A DNA stretch of 20,702 nucleotides, from positions 1-20,702 of the forward strand of contig ASPP01013958.1 in the NCBI GenBank assembly GCA_000512085.1. The letters are read 5' to 3'. This document shows, piece after piece, positions 10,295 to 19,929 of the stretch (the first letter of the stretch is position 1; each line of letters starts with the position of its first letter). The notes beneath the pieces were generated by a model. That model was not told the origin of the DNA, searched no databases, and worked only from the letters and a program-made list of their open reading frames with translations. The translations under genes were made by a program, and so were the position numbers. This stretch comes from Reticulomyxa filosa. Lineage: Eukaryota > Foraminifera > Reticulomyxidae.

Positions 10295-11851
10295 TCACGT
10301 CGAAACTTCTGTGATACCATTGACAGGAGAGATAGGAGGAAAAGGATCATAATTGCCATCATCTAAACTTTTAGCGCTAATAGCGAAAGGAGAAGTGACA
10401 TTGTTGTCTTCGTTGTCGTCAATGTGTGCGTTTGCGTTATTCTCTATTGCGGCCGCATTGCTCACAAAATCGGTCTTAAGGTTGGCATCAGTAATTATTT
10501 TGGTAATATCTTTGTGAAATTCTTCATAAAATCTCCAAAATTCTTGAAAGGTTTGTATCAACTCTGTGTTTTTTTTCTCTTCCATTTTCTGGATTGCCTC
10601 CTAGTGTAACGATAATTTGTTTTCATTACAATTTGGTCATATCAATAGTAAAAAAATGGCTTTTTTTTCCCTCTCTTTGTCCTCCTTAAATGTACAAAAC
10701 TTTCAAATATTTTCGTGATATCATTAGCGCTTCCTCAGATTCCGACTTTTTCATCGAAGCATGATTAATTTTATCAAGTTTGGGATGTTCTTTGCCCTGC
10801 AAGTCCAAATACGTGTGAACAGCGACATCGTATTGTGCTGAACAAAAAAAAAAAACAAAAATTAATGTCCGTCCGAAACTATAAATCAAATTTTTTTATA
10901 TATTCTTGTCCTTCTTTGTCTCTCATTGCATTAGATACATATAACATTTACCCTATAGCAAACCTTTGACTTGCTTATATTCTAGTTTCAACTCTTGGCA
11001 TTTTTCGATATCATATTCCAAAAAATTTTCTACTGCTTCCAAAATCTTTTCTCGGAATATCTCTAATTCACCTTGTTTTGCTTTCTGTCAATACAAAATA
11101 AAGAGAAATAATCTTAATGCCACGAGTACAAAAAAAAAAAAAAAAATGAACCCCAAAATCCTACACCCTTTTTTTTTATAAAGAAAAAAAAGTTAGTAAG
11201 ACTTGCAAATTACAATCAATAGTTCCCATGTCACTGACGAAATTTCGAAATTCATTTTTTGACTGAAGACCAATATCTCGAACTGTTATTGCATACTCTC
11301 TTTCTACTTCGAGATGTTCTTTTTTTTTGTTGTTTGTTTTGTTTGCCGTAATTTTTTTTTGCAAGATAGAGAGAGGCGGAAGTGCAGGAGACATAAAAAA
11401 ATAATACATAAAAAAACTTGGACCTGCCAAAGAATCATAAAATTTACGGGCAATTTTGACAAATTTGATTATTTCTCTTTTTGTTGTTTTCAACGTCTAT
11501 AAGTTAGATGTTACAAAAATACATTCGGGCGTGACGTACTTTACTTTTTTAACACACAAAAAAGTCAACTTCAAGCGCGGTGGCTATGCTTGGTTCTTCT
11601 TCAATGTATGCAGCATTAGAAAGGCGATGCATAGCAGACACTTTTGTGTTTACAACTACCTTTGATATGGAACGACGCAAACGAGAACCAAAAGCAGCGC
11701 TCTGTGATTTGTTTGCCACAAAACTTGTTTCGTTTACGTTGAAAAAAAGCTGACTGGACGATACATTCGTCATTATTTGCTGAATTTTAGTCGGTCTTTG
11801 TGGAATATGCTGGCTTTCGCTTGGAATTTCTTTGCTCTCTTCCTTGCTCAT
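10295..11851 (-). CDS. BAR-domain protein, six exons
   Basis: Exons in transcript order are 11851-11570, 11496-11424, 11318-11203, 11084-10964, 10837-10701 and 10588-10295. All five introns (73-126 nt) are GT-AG and phase-consistent, giving 340 residues from an ATG at 11851. Residues 1-94 are polar and probably disordered. Residues about 95-275 are a continuous heptad-rich helical bundle with the look of a BAR domain: FLEYDIEKCQELKLEYKQ, then AQYDVAVHTYLDLQGKEHPK, then FQEFWRFYEEFHKDITKII. This order and spacing resemble the BAR domains of ACAP/ASAP and plant AGD proteins. BAR dimers bind and bend membranes in trafficking and endocytosis. No PH, ArfGAP or SH3 domain follows; the tail (about 276-340) is acidic, Asn-rich and Pro-containing. 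The family is fairly sure, the subfamily is not. Confidence 0.8.
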
Positions 11852-12180
11852 GTGTAACGCTCGTAAAGTGTTTTTCTATTATAATAATTCGAACTGAAGT
11901 TCGTTCACAATTCTTTTGTCAACTCTAGTATTTAATTACATTTGTTCGAAATTTTCACTGTGTCATAACAATATATCCATAATTAAGAGCAGATATTTTT
12001 TCATTCTGTATTGCCTGGTTTTTTATCTTTAGAGCTCAATAATTTCTTAATGATATGGATGTAGCGGTGGAAGAATCACAGCTACTGATAAAACATAAAC
12101 AAAGTGTAATATGAAAGACTTTGCTATCTTGATCAATTTTTCGACGAAGGTAAAATGACTAAAAAAAAAGAAATGAAAAA
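11852..12180. promoter_or_regulatory. Divergent upstream region between the BAR gene and the 12181 exon
   Basis: About 330 AT-rich bases separate the BAR start codon (minus) from the plus-strand ATG at 12181. If both starts are right, both promoters must lie here. I see no clear TATA box or other recognisable element. The role comes from position only. Confidence 0.35.
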
Positions 12181-12225
12181 ATGGCGAACAACAGCACAGA
12201 TGAAGAACGAGTAGAAAAGTTGAGA
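12181..12225 (+). CDS. Candidate first exon (15 codons) of the membrane protein gene
   Basis: An ATG at 12181 opens 15 polar codons (MANNSTDEERVEKLR) followed at once by the consensus donor GTAAGT at 12226. The phase is 0. An acceptor TTTTTTTTTAATATAATAG ends at 13194, and splicing there would read Arg-Lys-Met-Leu-Asn-Asn, in frame with the membrane protein. The 969-nt intron would be far longer than the others here (50-259 nt), so this exon may belong to another transcript or be chance. Confidence 0.4.
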
Positions 12226-13194
12226 GTAAGTATGTTTTGGAATAAAAATGGTTCCACGTTCTCTTAAATCATGCCAATAACAAGTAGGGCGTTGCCCTAC
12301 ACAGCAAAAAAAGTTGTACTACGAACAACTATTATTTTTATAGGTTTAGCACATTTTTTTTTCTTTTCGACGATGCAAACTACTGAAAAAAGTATACAAT
12401 GCAACATATTCAATGTGCTTTAGATGCTGGCCCTTTCAAAAGCAAAAATAGGGCAGGGAGAGTGAGTTACGACTGTGTACGAAAGGAACTTTGTTCCAAG
12501 AAACAAAATTTCAATAAAATGGAATTAATTAAATGAAAATAACTCATAAAAGATAAAGAATACAACGAAAACAAAAAAAATGTTGCTATGAAAGTTTAAT
12601 CCACTGACCCCAAGGTTCCTTAAGTGTTATAACAGGGACCTACCCTACAACACCTAAAACGAGCATGTTACAACAATAATCTAAAATATTTCTAGTATTT
12701 TTGATATGTCGCTGTGACAAAAAACAATTCCATTAAAAAGGATAAAAAAATTAGCAGAATGACAAACACATTCTCCCACTCTGCAAGAATTAACATTTTT
12801 GGAAAGCAAAGCATTGCACGCATTTTTTTATTTTCAATTTTTGCAATTAAGAAAAAGTTATGAAAGAAAATTTCACTAAAAGTTAAGCTTTAAATCCCTT
12901 TAAGATTTGTAGTGCATTTAAAAGTGTAGTGTCATTTTATACTTTTTTTATGTTGAAAGAAGACGTGTTTGGGAAAACTCAGTCCGTGAACGCAGGTTTT
13001 TTTCTTTCTTTCGTTTTCCCTTAAACAACTTGTGTTCATATTTGATCGTTTCTCTGTTATTAGTATTAATTTACGAAAAAGAAGTTGTGTTTACTTTTTA
13101 TATCTTTCCTGGGCTTGGGGAAAAAAAAGAAATGTTGAAAGGTTCTTTCAACCAAGAAATTGTATACGTAGATAGTTTTTTTTTAATATAATAG
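12226..13194 (+). other. Long intron candidate or intergenic spacer
   Basis: AT-rich DNA between the candidate exon and the membrane protein coding region. It holds a GC-rich perfect hairpin at 12284-12300 and no long open frame. A weak pyrimidine/A-rich context precedes the AATAG at 13190-13194. If the 12181 exon is not used, this stretch is the promoter and leader of the membrane protein gene. Confidence 0.4.
12284..12300. repeat. GC-rich perfect hairpin
   Basis: GTAGGGC, loop GTT, then GCCCTAC: a 7-bp perfect stem that is mostly G:C inside AT-rich DNA. A related GGGACCTACCCTAC stretch occurs near 12637. Function unknown. Confidence 0.75.
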
Positions 13195-13197
13195 AAA

Positions 13198-13824
13198 ATG
13201 TTGAACAACGCGGCAGCAGCAAAATACTCAACCTTTGATGCAGTGACAAAACCAGCAGCAAACAAAAGAAAATGGTGGTTTGGAATTGCTGCCATAGTTT
13301 TGTTGGCATTAGTCGCAGGTGCGATGTACTGGAACATGTCGCAACCGGCGTCAATGGTTCATGTCAAATCCGAATTACAAGAGAATGCGTTCTTTAAAGC
13401 CAAGTATGTCGACATGAAGACAAAAGCAGAAGAAGTAGCCGGTGTACAACAAGTCGACGAAAACGCTATTCCAACTCTGAAAAAGCCAAAATCTGGAAGC
13501 ACTGAAAGCCCTCAAAAAGTGGAAGCTAAAGATACCGTTTCTGACGTTGTGGAAGTTGTGGAAACTGTGAAGGAAGTTGCTGAAACAGTGGTTGAAGTTA
13601 TTAACACCGCTCAACAAGTTGCTACCGCTGTTCAAGATGTGGCTGAAGGTATTCAAGTTGTGGCATCAGGACAAACTCCAGGAGTTGCTGATGTTGTGAA
13701 AACTGTTGAAACAGTTAAAGAGGTCGCTGACACCGTTCAATCGGTCATTGCAACAGCCACACAAGTCGCTGAAACCGTGGAACAAGTTGAACAAACTGTG
13801 GAGGATCTTTCAGACGGAAACTAA
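13198..13824 (+). CDS. Single-pass membrane protein with duplicated amphipathic Val/Glu/Thr repeat
   Basis: There are 208 residues from the ATG at 13198, or about 224 if the 12181 exon is joined. Residues 1-25 are polar and end in a basic cluster (NKRK). Residues 26-45 (WWFGIAAIVLLALVAGAMYW) form one membrane helix with a basic N-flank, fitting a short cytosolic N-terminus. A Lys/Glu linker follows. Residues 114-155 and 163-204 are two copies of about 42 residues (VSDVVEVVETVKEVAETV and VADVVKTVETVKEVADTV), each made of 7-residue units with Val/Ala on one face and Glu/Lys/Thr on the other. This suits a coiled coil or surface-binding amphipathic helix. Base composition is clearly higher in G+C than the flanks, which supports coding. 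I do not recognise the family. The stop TAA is followed by an AT-rich 3' region. Confidence 0.75.
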   Translation: MLNNAAAAKYSTFDAVTKPAANKRKWWFGIAAIVLLALVAGAMYWNMSQPASMVHVKSELQENAFFKAKYVDMKTKAEEVAGVQQVDENAIPTLKKPKSGSTESPQKVEAKDTVSDVVEVVETVKEVAETVVEVINTAQQVATAVQDVAEGIQVVASGQTPGVADVVKTVETVKEVADTVQSVIATATQVAETVEQVEQTVEDLSDGN

Positions 13825-14280
13825 GTTAAACTTTTTTGGTTTAGATTTACAAGTTTGGAAAATTACTATTTCGTGTTGTTAATACCTAAAGTAAATAGGC
13901 CTTACCTTAACTTTTTTTAAACTGGTAGACAATACCCACCCTTTTTTTTTGTAAATTTCGTTTCACTAATTTTTTTGCACGGGACAAATTTGGAACAGAA
14001 AATGATTTTTTCGATAAGGGTCTTTCAAAGAAATTGGCCCTGTTTAGCACTAACTTGCTTAAATAAACGGGTGTTATAATAAAATGGACAAGTGATTTGA
14101 TTGACTCAAAGAAATGGGTAGTATCCATTTAGTGAGCCATACAACTGCAGTTGTGGTTGGGTTGAAAATAATGCTCAACAAAAATTAGAATTTTTTTTGG
14201 GTAAGTGGTGGACAATCTTATCCTTTGGCTGAAAGCTGAACAAGGACAGATAAAAGTTGTAAGCCAAAAAGAAAGGATAT
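13825..14280. other. Intergenic space between convergent genes
   Basis: About 455 bases between the membrane protein gene and the crotonase gene. A minus-strand frame with an ATG at 14128 is open for 73 codons to 13907 and is Lys/Arg-rich, but it has no recognisable domain and would sit just beyond the crotonase stop. It is left uncalled. AATAAA-like signals are present (for example 14060). Confidence 0.45.
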
Positions 14281-15392
14281 CTACATTTTGGATCGCAACT
14301 GAGGCTTAATGTCATCTGAATTCAATTCCAGTTTGAATGAACTGTTTTTGTCCAGGTTGAGATCTTGTCCAGAATCTCTAAATTTGATTGCATTTTTGAA
14401 TCCTTGCTGTTGTGCAAACTTTGCAAACATGATTCCTTCAGGAGTATGTCGACTGGCACCATCCAAGATACTTGCCAGGGATTGTACATTATCAATTCCG
14501 CCATACATTGCATTGCAAATGTTGTTAATAACCAATTTGTTAAAAAACAATTGATTTGAAGGGACACTGGATATTCTTTTCGCAACTCTGTATTATTTTT
14601 ATGTTGTTTATTATTTATTTTCGAGTTCCAGCAACATCAAATAAATCAACCGAATAGTCCAAACTTGAATACAAAATCTTTCAGTTCTGTTTCATTTGGC
14701 AGCGCTTTGGCGATCAAACCCATTTGCTCTGCGGTTGAACCGTCAATCAAATCTCCAGTAAATAGCAAGTATTTTGCTTTTTGTGGTCCCAAATGCAAAG
14801 TCCACATAGCAGTCGTAGGTACACCCCACAAACGGACTGGTGGATATCCAATTTTGGCATCTTTGGTCATAAAGATCAAATCACAACACAAGGCAATGTC
14901 GGTTCCTCCACCAATGCAACCCCCATGAACACACGCAATTGTTGGTTTGCGACTTTTAAACAGCGACATAAAGCAACTGGTGAACCCTTCTGTTATTTCA
15001 TTATTTCCCATGGCCGCGTAATCTTTGCTTGGATCCCAAGGCAGTTTTTGACTGCATGGGTTTTCTATTGAATTGTCGCTTTGTCTTGCTACTTCATTTG
15101 TAACCCCGGTTTTCAAGTCGTAGCCACTACAAAAATATTTGCCTTTTCCTTCAATTACGATTACTGAGATACCTTCATCAGCGTTTGCTAAAACCACTGC
15201 CTGTCTTTTTTTTTCTCACTCCAAGTTTTCTGTGTTGTGCCTTTCTCAACGCAAGAAAAAAGTTACTAACTTTATCTCTCTTCCCATGCCGAAAGTTATA
15301 GCATTATAATGTTCAGGACGATTTAATATAATGCGAGCCAAACGATGCTCATAACATTTTTGAAATTCGACGAAACTAAAAACAGGATTCAT
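14281..15392 (-). CDS. Crotonase-family (enoyl-CoA hydratase/isomerase-like) protein, three exons, C-terminal SKM
   Basis: Exons are 15392-15267, 15200-14665 and 14587-14281, with introns GTAACT...GACAG (66 nt) and GTTTGG...TACAG (77 nt). The phases fit, giving 322 residues. Residues 18-30 (RLARIILNRPEHY) and 60-71 (GKGKYFCSGYDL) are the crotonase N-terminal signature. VHGGCIGGGTDIALCCD (133-149) carries the second oxyanion-hole glycines, and IGYPPVRLWGVPT follows. The two Glu residues that catalyse hydration in classic enoyl-CoA hydratase appear as Asp143 and a Pro (PPVR), so the reaction may differ. The closest remembered pattern is bacterial, including mycobacterial EchA-type proteins: ILDGASRHTPEG, then GFKNAIKFRD. 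The C-terminus RSKM fits a peroxisomal PTS1 signal ([SAC][KRH][LM]). An in-frame TAA lies upstream of the Met at 15392. Confidence 0.88.
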
Positions 15393-16318
15393 CGGGTGCA
15401 AATTAGGACTTGTTCCAAGACTTTTTTAGACTCGGTCAGCCACTAAAACAAACTAATCAAACGTTTCTAGCACATCTTCGTGTAGCCACTACGGCATAAT
15501 TCTTAAAGAGTTATAGAAAATTAAATATTCGCCAAGGAGATTTATCAATCTTATACTCTAAAGTTGTCATATTAAATAAAGCAGATCGTATTGGAAAAAA
15601 AATTTTTGCAATTTTTCAGAAATATTTGCATTTAAGAAATTATAGTATTTCATTAGATTATAATAAAAACGTTATTAAAATAATTTAAAAAATTTGCAAC
15701 GAGACTGATTACCTTTCGATTTTTGATTAATACAAGGAAGTATCTGGAAAAGGTGTTCGACTTTGTGGGAGTTATCGTCTAAAATGAAAAGTGAGAATTT
15801 CTGGCGAAAACAAATATTGCTACGATATAAAATGCTTGTAGAAATTATATCAGCACTAAGTAGATATCACAATTAGTAATTAGGATCGGATAAGATCTGC
15901 CATATCTCCTTATTTTTAATGGATAGTGTGTAAATCGAATCATAAATTAAAGTATTGCACAAACATCTATATAATAAATAAATATCTTGGAAGTTTTATC
16001 AAACTTTGAAATTAAATTTGTTTTCAATTCAATGAAAAATTTATTGAGTTTGAAATAAAATGAGAATATAACCCACAAACGCTGACTTCCACACAAGAAA
16101 ATTCAGGATTTTAAAAAGAGATGAAGCAAAAGATACAACGGATGTAAAAAAACAAAAGAGCTTTAGAATCTGTGGAAGTAATTGGATTATTTTGAAGAGT
16201 TGTTGTAGCGAGAATTTCAAAACCTGAAAGGAAAAAAGTAAAATTCTTGACTTCATTCCTTATCCAAAACCAATGTACCCCATAGAAATGTACGAAAAAT
16301 CGCTAAATAACACAAGCT
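15393..16318. other. Intergenic, AT-rich, no gene recognised
   Basis: About 925 bases between the crotonase start and the end of POLR3K. Open frames are short and Phe/Leu/Lys-rich. The crotonase promoter and leader and the POLR3K 3' end should lie here. No RNA gene or repeat was seen. Confidence 0.55.
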
Positions 16319-16645
16319 TTAGCCTTCCTTCCATTGATGGCGACAGTCGGGATTGGCACACTGGAAAAAAAGAGTAGAAGGTTCATCTGCGGACCGAGTT
16401 TGCATTTCGAAGAAAAATGCTTCTTGACTTCCACATTTTTCACATTTTTGGCCAGCTGTAGTTTTGGTACTCCACTCTATATCTTCGAGTATTTCATCGA
16501 CTTTCTTTGCTTTGGTGGGGTAACGTTTTTTAATTTTTTTCTTCAGTTGAAATTGATAGGGGCAAGTTTTACAAAACAAACGGGTCCGCTTCTCAATTAA
16601 CACATCGATCAACAACATATTACTGCAACAAGGACAGAAATACAT
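16319..16645 (-). CDS. POLR3K: RNA polymerase III subunit RPC10/RPC11 (POLR3K)
   Basis: An intact intronless frame of 108 residues, the same length as the human protein, runs from ATG at 16645 to the stop at 16319. The N-terminal zinc ribbon has CPCC at 4-7 and CKTC at 25-28. The C-terminal, TFIIS-like ribbon has CEKC and CANPDC. Between its two Cys pairs sits the near-invariant QTRSADEP loop, whose acidic Asp-Glu pair promotes RNA cleavage by Pol III. By family knowledge this subunit works in transcript cleavage, termination and re-initiation on tRNA and 5S genes in the nucleus. All zinc ligands and catalytic residues are present, so it looks functional. The middle linker is Lys-rich (KKKIKKRYPTKAKK). 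Neighbours do not suggest shared function. Confidence 0.97.
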   Translation of the reverse strand: MYFCPCCSNMLLIDVLIEKRTRLFCKTCPYQFQLKKKIKKRYPTKAKKVDEILEDIEWSTKTTAGQKCEKCGSQEAFFFEMQTRSADEPSTLFFQCANPDCRHQWKEG

Positions 16646-17492
16646 CGTTTCTTCGAGCGAGATTTTTTCCTTTTCCTTATGTCCTTTCCTAGCTCACACA
16701 AACTGTATCTTTACAGCATTAAAAACCTTATTCAATTGTAGCTATTTTACTGTTACGTGCATGACTATTTCACAGCAGAACTACTAACAAATTTGATAAA
16801 ATATCTAAAAAATTTTTGTCTTCGTAATAACAGATTTACTCTAATCCTTGCTTTTGCTATTTCTTGTCTTGATCGTTTCCCAAAGTTTCACACAATTTTA
16901 TTCCATCAAATTCTATAATTTTTCATGATTCTAGTAAGATAATAATATTAGCCTCACAGAACTAAGTTATTTTATACTAAATTTGTTCGTGATGACTTTC
17001 CGAGCAAGCGGATCGCCCAGTTAAATTTGGCTGACTTTAGTAGCTCGTTACAAAAAACCAACAAAATGAACAGAATATAAATGTAAAAAAAAACAAACAT
17101 TGCAAAATACGCAAAAAAATATCTTCATACTTCAAAAATGGGTCAAGACATTTTGAAAAATAACTTTGATGCCACAAAAAAAAAGAGTACTTCAAGCAAT
17201 TTTATTTCTACATTACAAACTGAAAAAATTTGGACTCAAGAAATGGAACATAATGGAAAGTTGTGCTTGTTTTGTTGTTAGAATATTCCTCTCCCCGTTT
17301 TCCCTTTTCCCTTCATTAGTCAAGCAATGGACATAACAAACTTTAAAAGGGAAGTAAAGCGAAGAGCAGGGAGGGGGAAATGATTTTATTTTATTATATA
17401 AAATTGTATTTAAATGTTTGTTTGTTTATTTTTGTATTTCTCCCAGCACACTCTCTCTCTCTCTCCCTCTGTACTTTCTTCCCCGCCTCAAC
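16646..17492. other. Intergenic, with CT simple repeat
   Basis: About 850 AT-rich bases between the POLR3K start and the end of the PEHE-like gene. A short CT microsatellite lies at 17449-17469. Frames are short. No RNA gene was recognised. The POLR3K promoter should lie in the first few hundred bases, which show only A/T- and CT-rich sequence. Confidence 0.5.
17449..17469. repeat. CT microsatellite
   Basis: About seven CT units with one interruption, just beyond the stop codon side of the PEHE-like gene. It is probably in or near that gene's 3' untranslated region. Confidence 0.8.
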
Positions 17493-19929
17493 TCATTGTT
17501 GTGCAGATTGCATTTGTATGAGTTTTTTTTCGGCTTGTTTTAAGGCGGTGATGGTCCTGATGTCAACAGGTCCAGACATTTTTTTTTGTTGAATGATTTT
17601 TAGAATTTGAGACAATTGTTCAGGTTTAATGGAAGAGTAACTCTCTTCAGAAACAGAAACTTTTTTTTCATTCGAAGTGGGATTGGAATGATGGCAATTA
17701 TCCTCCAAAGGGTTATTATTATTACAATGGTTATGTTTTGTGTTGACATTGGAATTGGTGATATCGTTATCACTTTTGTTTGCATTGGGATAACGTCTTT
17801 GAATCAAATGTGGTGGCATTGTCCACCAATTGGCCCGAAGCAGTTGTTCATCATATTCGATTGAACCCGCCAAATGGCTAGGAGCAGAGGTCATTGTTGT
17901 TGTTGTTGGCCCGATGACGGGGAGTACATTTCATTACTGTCCGATTGCAGTCTTTGCATACAGAGTTGAGTGATCATTTGTTTCCGATGCTCCAACTCAG
18001 GCCATGGGATCATATAATTGAATTCGATTCGCTCTTTTATTTGTTTGGGGATTTCCGGCTTTTGTTCCAAGTCCACGTTGTAGTTTATTGGTGTTACATT
18101 CACTTTCATTTCCAATGTCTGAGAATTGGCTGTGTTTGTTTTCATTTTTATTTTTTCCTTTTTTTTTTATTTTTATTTTTATTTTTATTTTTTAAACATT
18201 ACAAACAGTTGGATAAGTTTTTGGTGTCTTGTTTGATGCGTTCTTTTTGGCATCTCTTTTCGAAAAATTCTTGATAATAGAGCTTTTCTCTCATTTCTGC
18301 TCGGTAATGCCGGAGGAAGTAGGCCTCGTCACTCATGTTTTCATACTTGTATTCTAATGGGTCGAATGCTATAAAGTCATGTTCACTTTCTTTGAGCGGG
18401 ATCCTTCCGTTGGCGTTCCAAGGCCAGTTGGTCCAATGCAGGCCATACACCCCATTGATTTTCATCGCGTTGGGCGTCCACACATCGTTCTTTCGCCAAA
18501 TCAATTCGCATCCATTGCTCGTTGTCGACGGCTCGTGGTAGTCGATTTCCAACGACGCTTCATTTGGATTTGTGGGCTTGGGTTTTATCAAGTTGTTATT
18601 ATTATTGTGATTAGTAAGATTGTTGTAATGGCTGTGATTATTATGATTATAATGATTATTATGATTGTTGTGGTCACTGTTGCCATGGCCGTGGTTGTGA
18701 TTATGGTTATTGTTATTGTTATTATTGTTATTATTATTGTTTGTATTATTGACAGTATTAATGACAGTGATATTATTATTACTATTATTGCTATTGCTAT
18801 GGTTATGATTATGGCTATGATTGGCATTGGCAGCAACATAGCTGTTATTGCCATTGACAACAACACAAGGTTTGGCTTGTTTGACACAATCACTTTCAAG
18901 TTTTTTCTGTTCATTCGTTACCTTGGCATCACCACCGTTTGTCTGGCTCACAGTTTCGTTTGGCCTGTTGGTGCTCGGTTTTTTCACTATTGTCTGTCTT
19001 CGTTTATGGTTGTTCTGTCTGGGCTTGCTTTGTTTTTTTGTTGTCATTGTTATTGCCATTATTATTATTATTATTGTTAACATTATTATTATTGTCATTA
19101 TTATTACTACTATTGTTACTGTCATTTTATTATTATTATTATTATTATTATTGCTATTATTGTTACTGTCGACAACAAAATTGATATTGTTGTCATGTTG
19201 TTTGTGGTCCCATAGCATCATGACGTCACTTTGGTGTTTGTGTTCATTTTGTTTACACACACTTTCTTTTTCTTGTTCATTTTGTGGCTGGTGCTGATAG
19301 TGGTCAGTAGTTTGTGTTTTACAAGAGTGGGAGCATGACTCCGTGTCTTCTTTTTCATTCATCGCTATGTCGTTTTGTTTGTAACACTCGTTTCTTTTTT
19401 TTTGCCAGGGTGTAGTTTTGCGTATGCCAAATACGTTTGCAAATTCCCGTCTTCTTCACTTGTTGAACACGTTCCAAACACTTTTTGTGTTTACATTTTT
19501 CCAGTTGCGTGTTTTTTCTCATATGTGCATATGTGTTTTAATATGTTTTTATCATCTTTCCGTTCCTTCCTCCCTTTTTTTTTTTTTCCTCCAAATTGAA
19601 CTTTTTTCCAGGGATATGGAAAGATCAGAAAAAGGCTAAAGGAAAACCACAAATAAGTAAACAAAAGACAGCGAGAAACTCGAATTTGAGGAGAAGATCA
19701 TTGGCGGAACGAAACAACAAGGGCGCTGTGGCGACTGATTCACATCCACACAGCCTTCGGTTGATTGTTTGATATCATCTTCAGTTGGGAAATTGAGACG
19801 ACGACGAATTCGAGGAACGCTTTGATTGACGTGCGAATTGCTGGATTCTGTATCATAATCACAAAATTTTCGTTTAGCTCCAGCTCCATTGCATAAAACA
19901 GATGAAATATCTGATGTCAGAAACTCCAT
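17493..19929 (-). CDS. Asn/His-rich protein with a possible PEHE-like (MSL1/KANSL1-type) segment, split gene
   Basis: Proposed exons are 19929-about 19670, about 19393-18200, about 18150-17928 and 17877-17493. The last intron (GTACTC...CCTAG, 50 nt, phase 2) is clear; the other two joins are approximate. Exon 1 has a basic PRIRRRLNFP stretch. Exon 2 holds long Asn, Asn/His and Ser/Asn runs (about 18590-18850 and 19130-19180). A folded-looking block follows: IWRKNDVWTPNAMKI, then YGLHWTNWPW, then NMSDEAYFLRHYRAEMREK with a charged helix after it. Acidic-SDEAY-x-RH-x5-E resembles the PEHE domain that binds MOF-type acetyltransferases, but this is a remembered pattern, not a search. Exons 3-4 add IPWPELEHRKQMI and YDEQLLRANWWTMPPHLI and end in a Lys/Gln-rich helix. 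A chromatin role is speculative. Confidence 0.55.
18144..18194. repeat. Tandem ATTTTT-type repeat in an intron
   Basis: Five or so copies of a six-base ATTTTT unit next to T runs (plus strand). On the minus strand this is an A-rich AAAAAT repeat between exons 2 and 3 of the PEHE-like gene. It makes the exact acceptor hard to place. Confidence 0.75.
18590..19180. repeat. ATT/GTT trinucleotide-rich low-complexity tract, coding on the minus strand
   Basis: Imperfect trinucleotide runs dominate 18590-18850 and 19045-19180. On the minus strand they read mostly AAT, AAC and CAT/CAC codons, encoding Asn and His runs of up to about 12 residues. The plus-strand frames through the tract are mirror artefacts rich in Ile, Val or Leu. 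Such runs expand and contract readily. Confidence 0.85.

Noticed and set aside
13907-14128. Minus-strand 73-codon frame with an ATG
   Set aside because: Basic and low in complexity, with no domain; it sits in the probable 3' region of the crotonase gene. Not enough support.
15267-15270. Crotonase intron 1 donor at GTTAGT (15270) instead of GTAACT (15266)
   Set aside because: With the CAG acceptor at 15201 the GTTAGT donor gives a frame with an early TAG; GTAACT keeps phase and restores the family pattern.
16041-16256. Minus-strand 71-codon Phe/Leu-rich frame
   Set aside because: Composition matches random AT-rich DNA and there is no supporting context.
18379-19297. Long plus-strand open frames rich in Ile, Val and Leu
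   Set aside because: They are mirror images of the minus-strand Asn/His-coding trinucleotide runs; the composition is pure repeat artefact.
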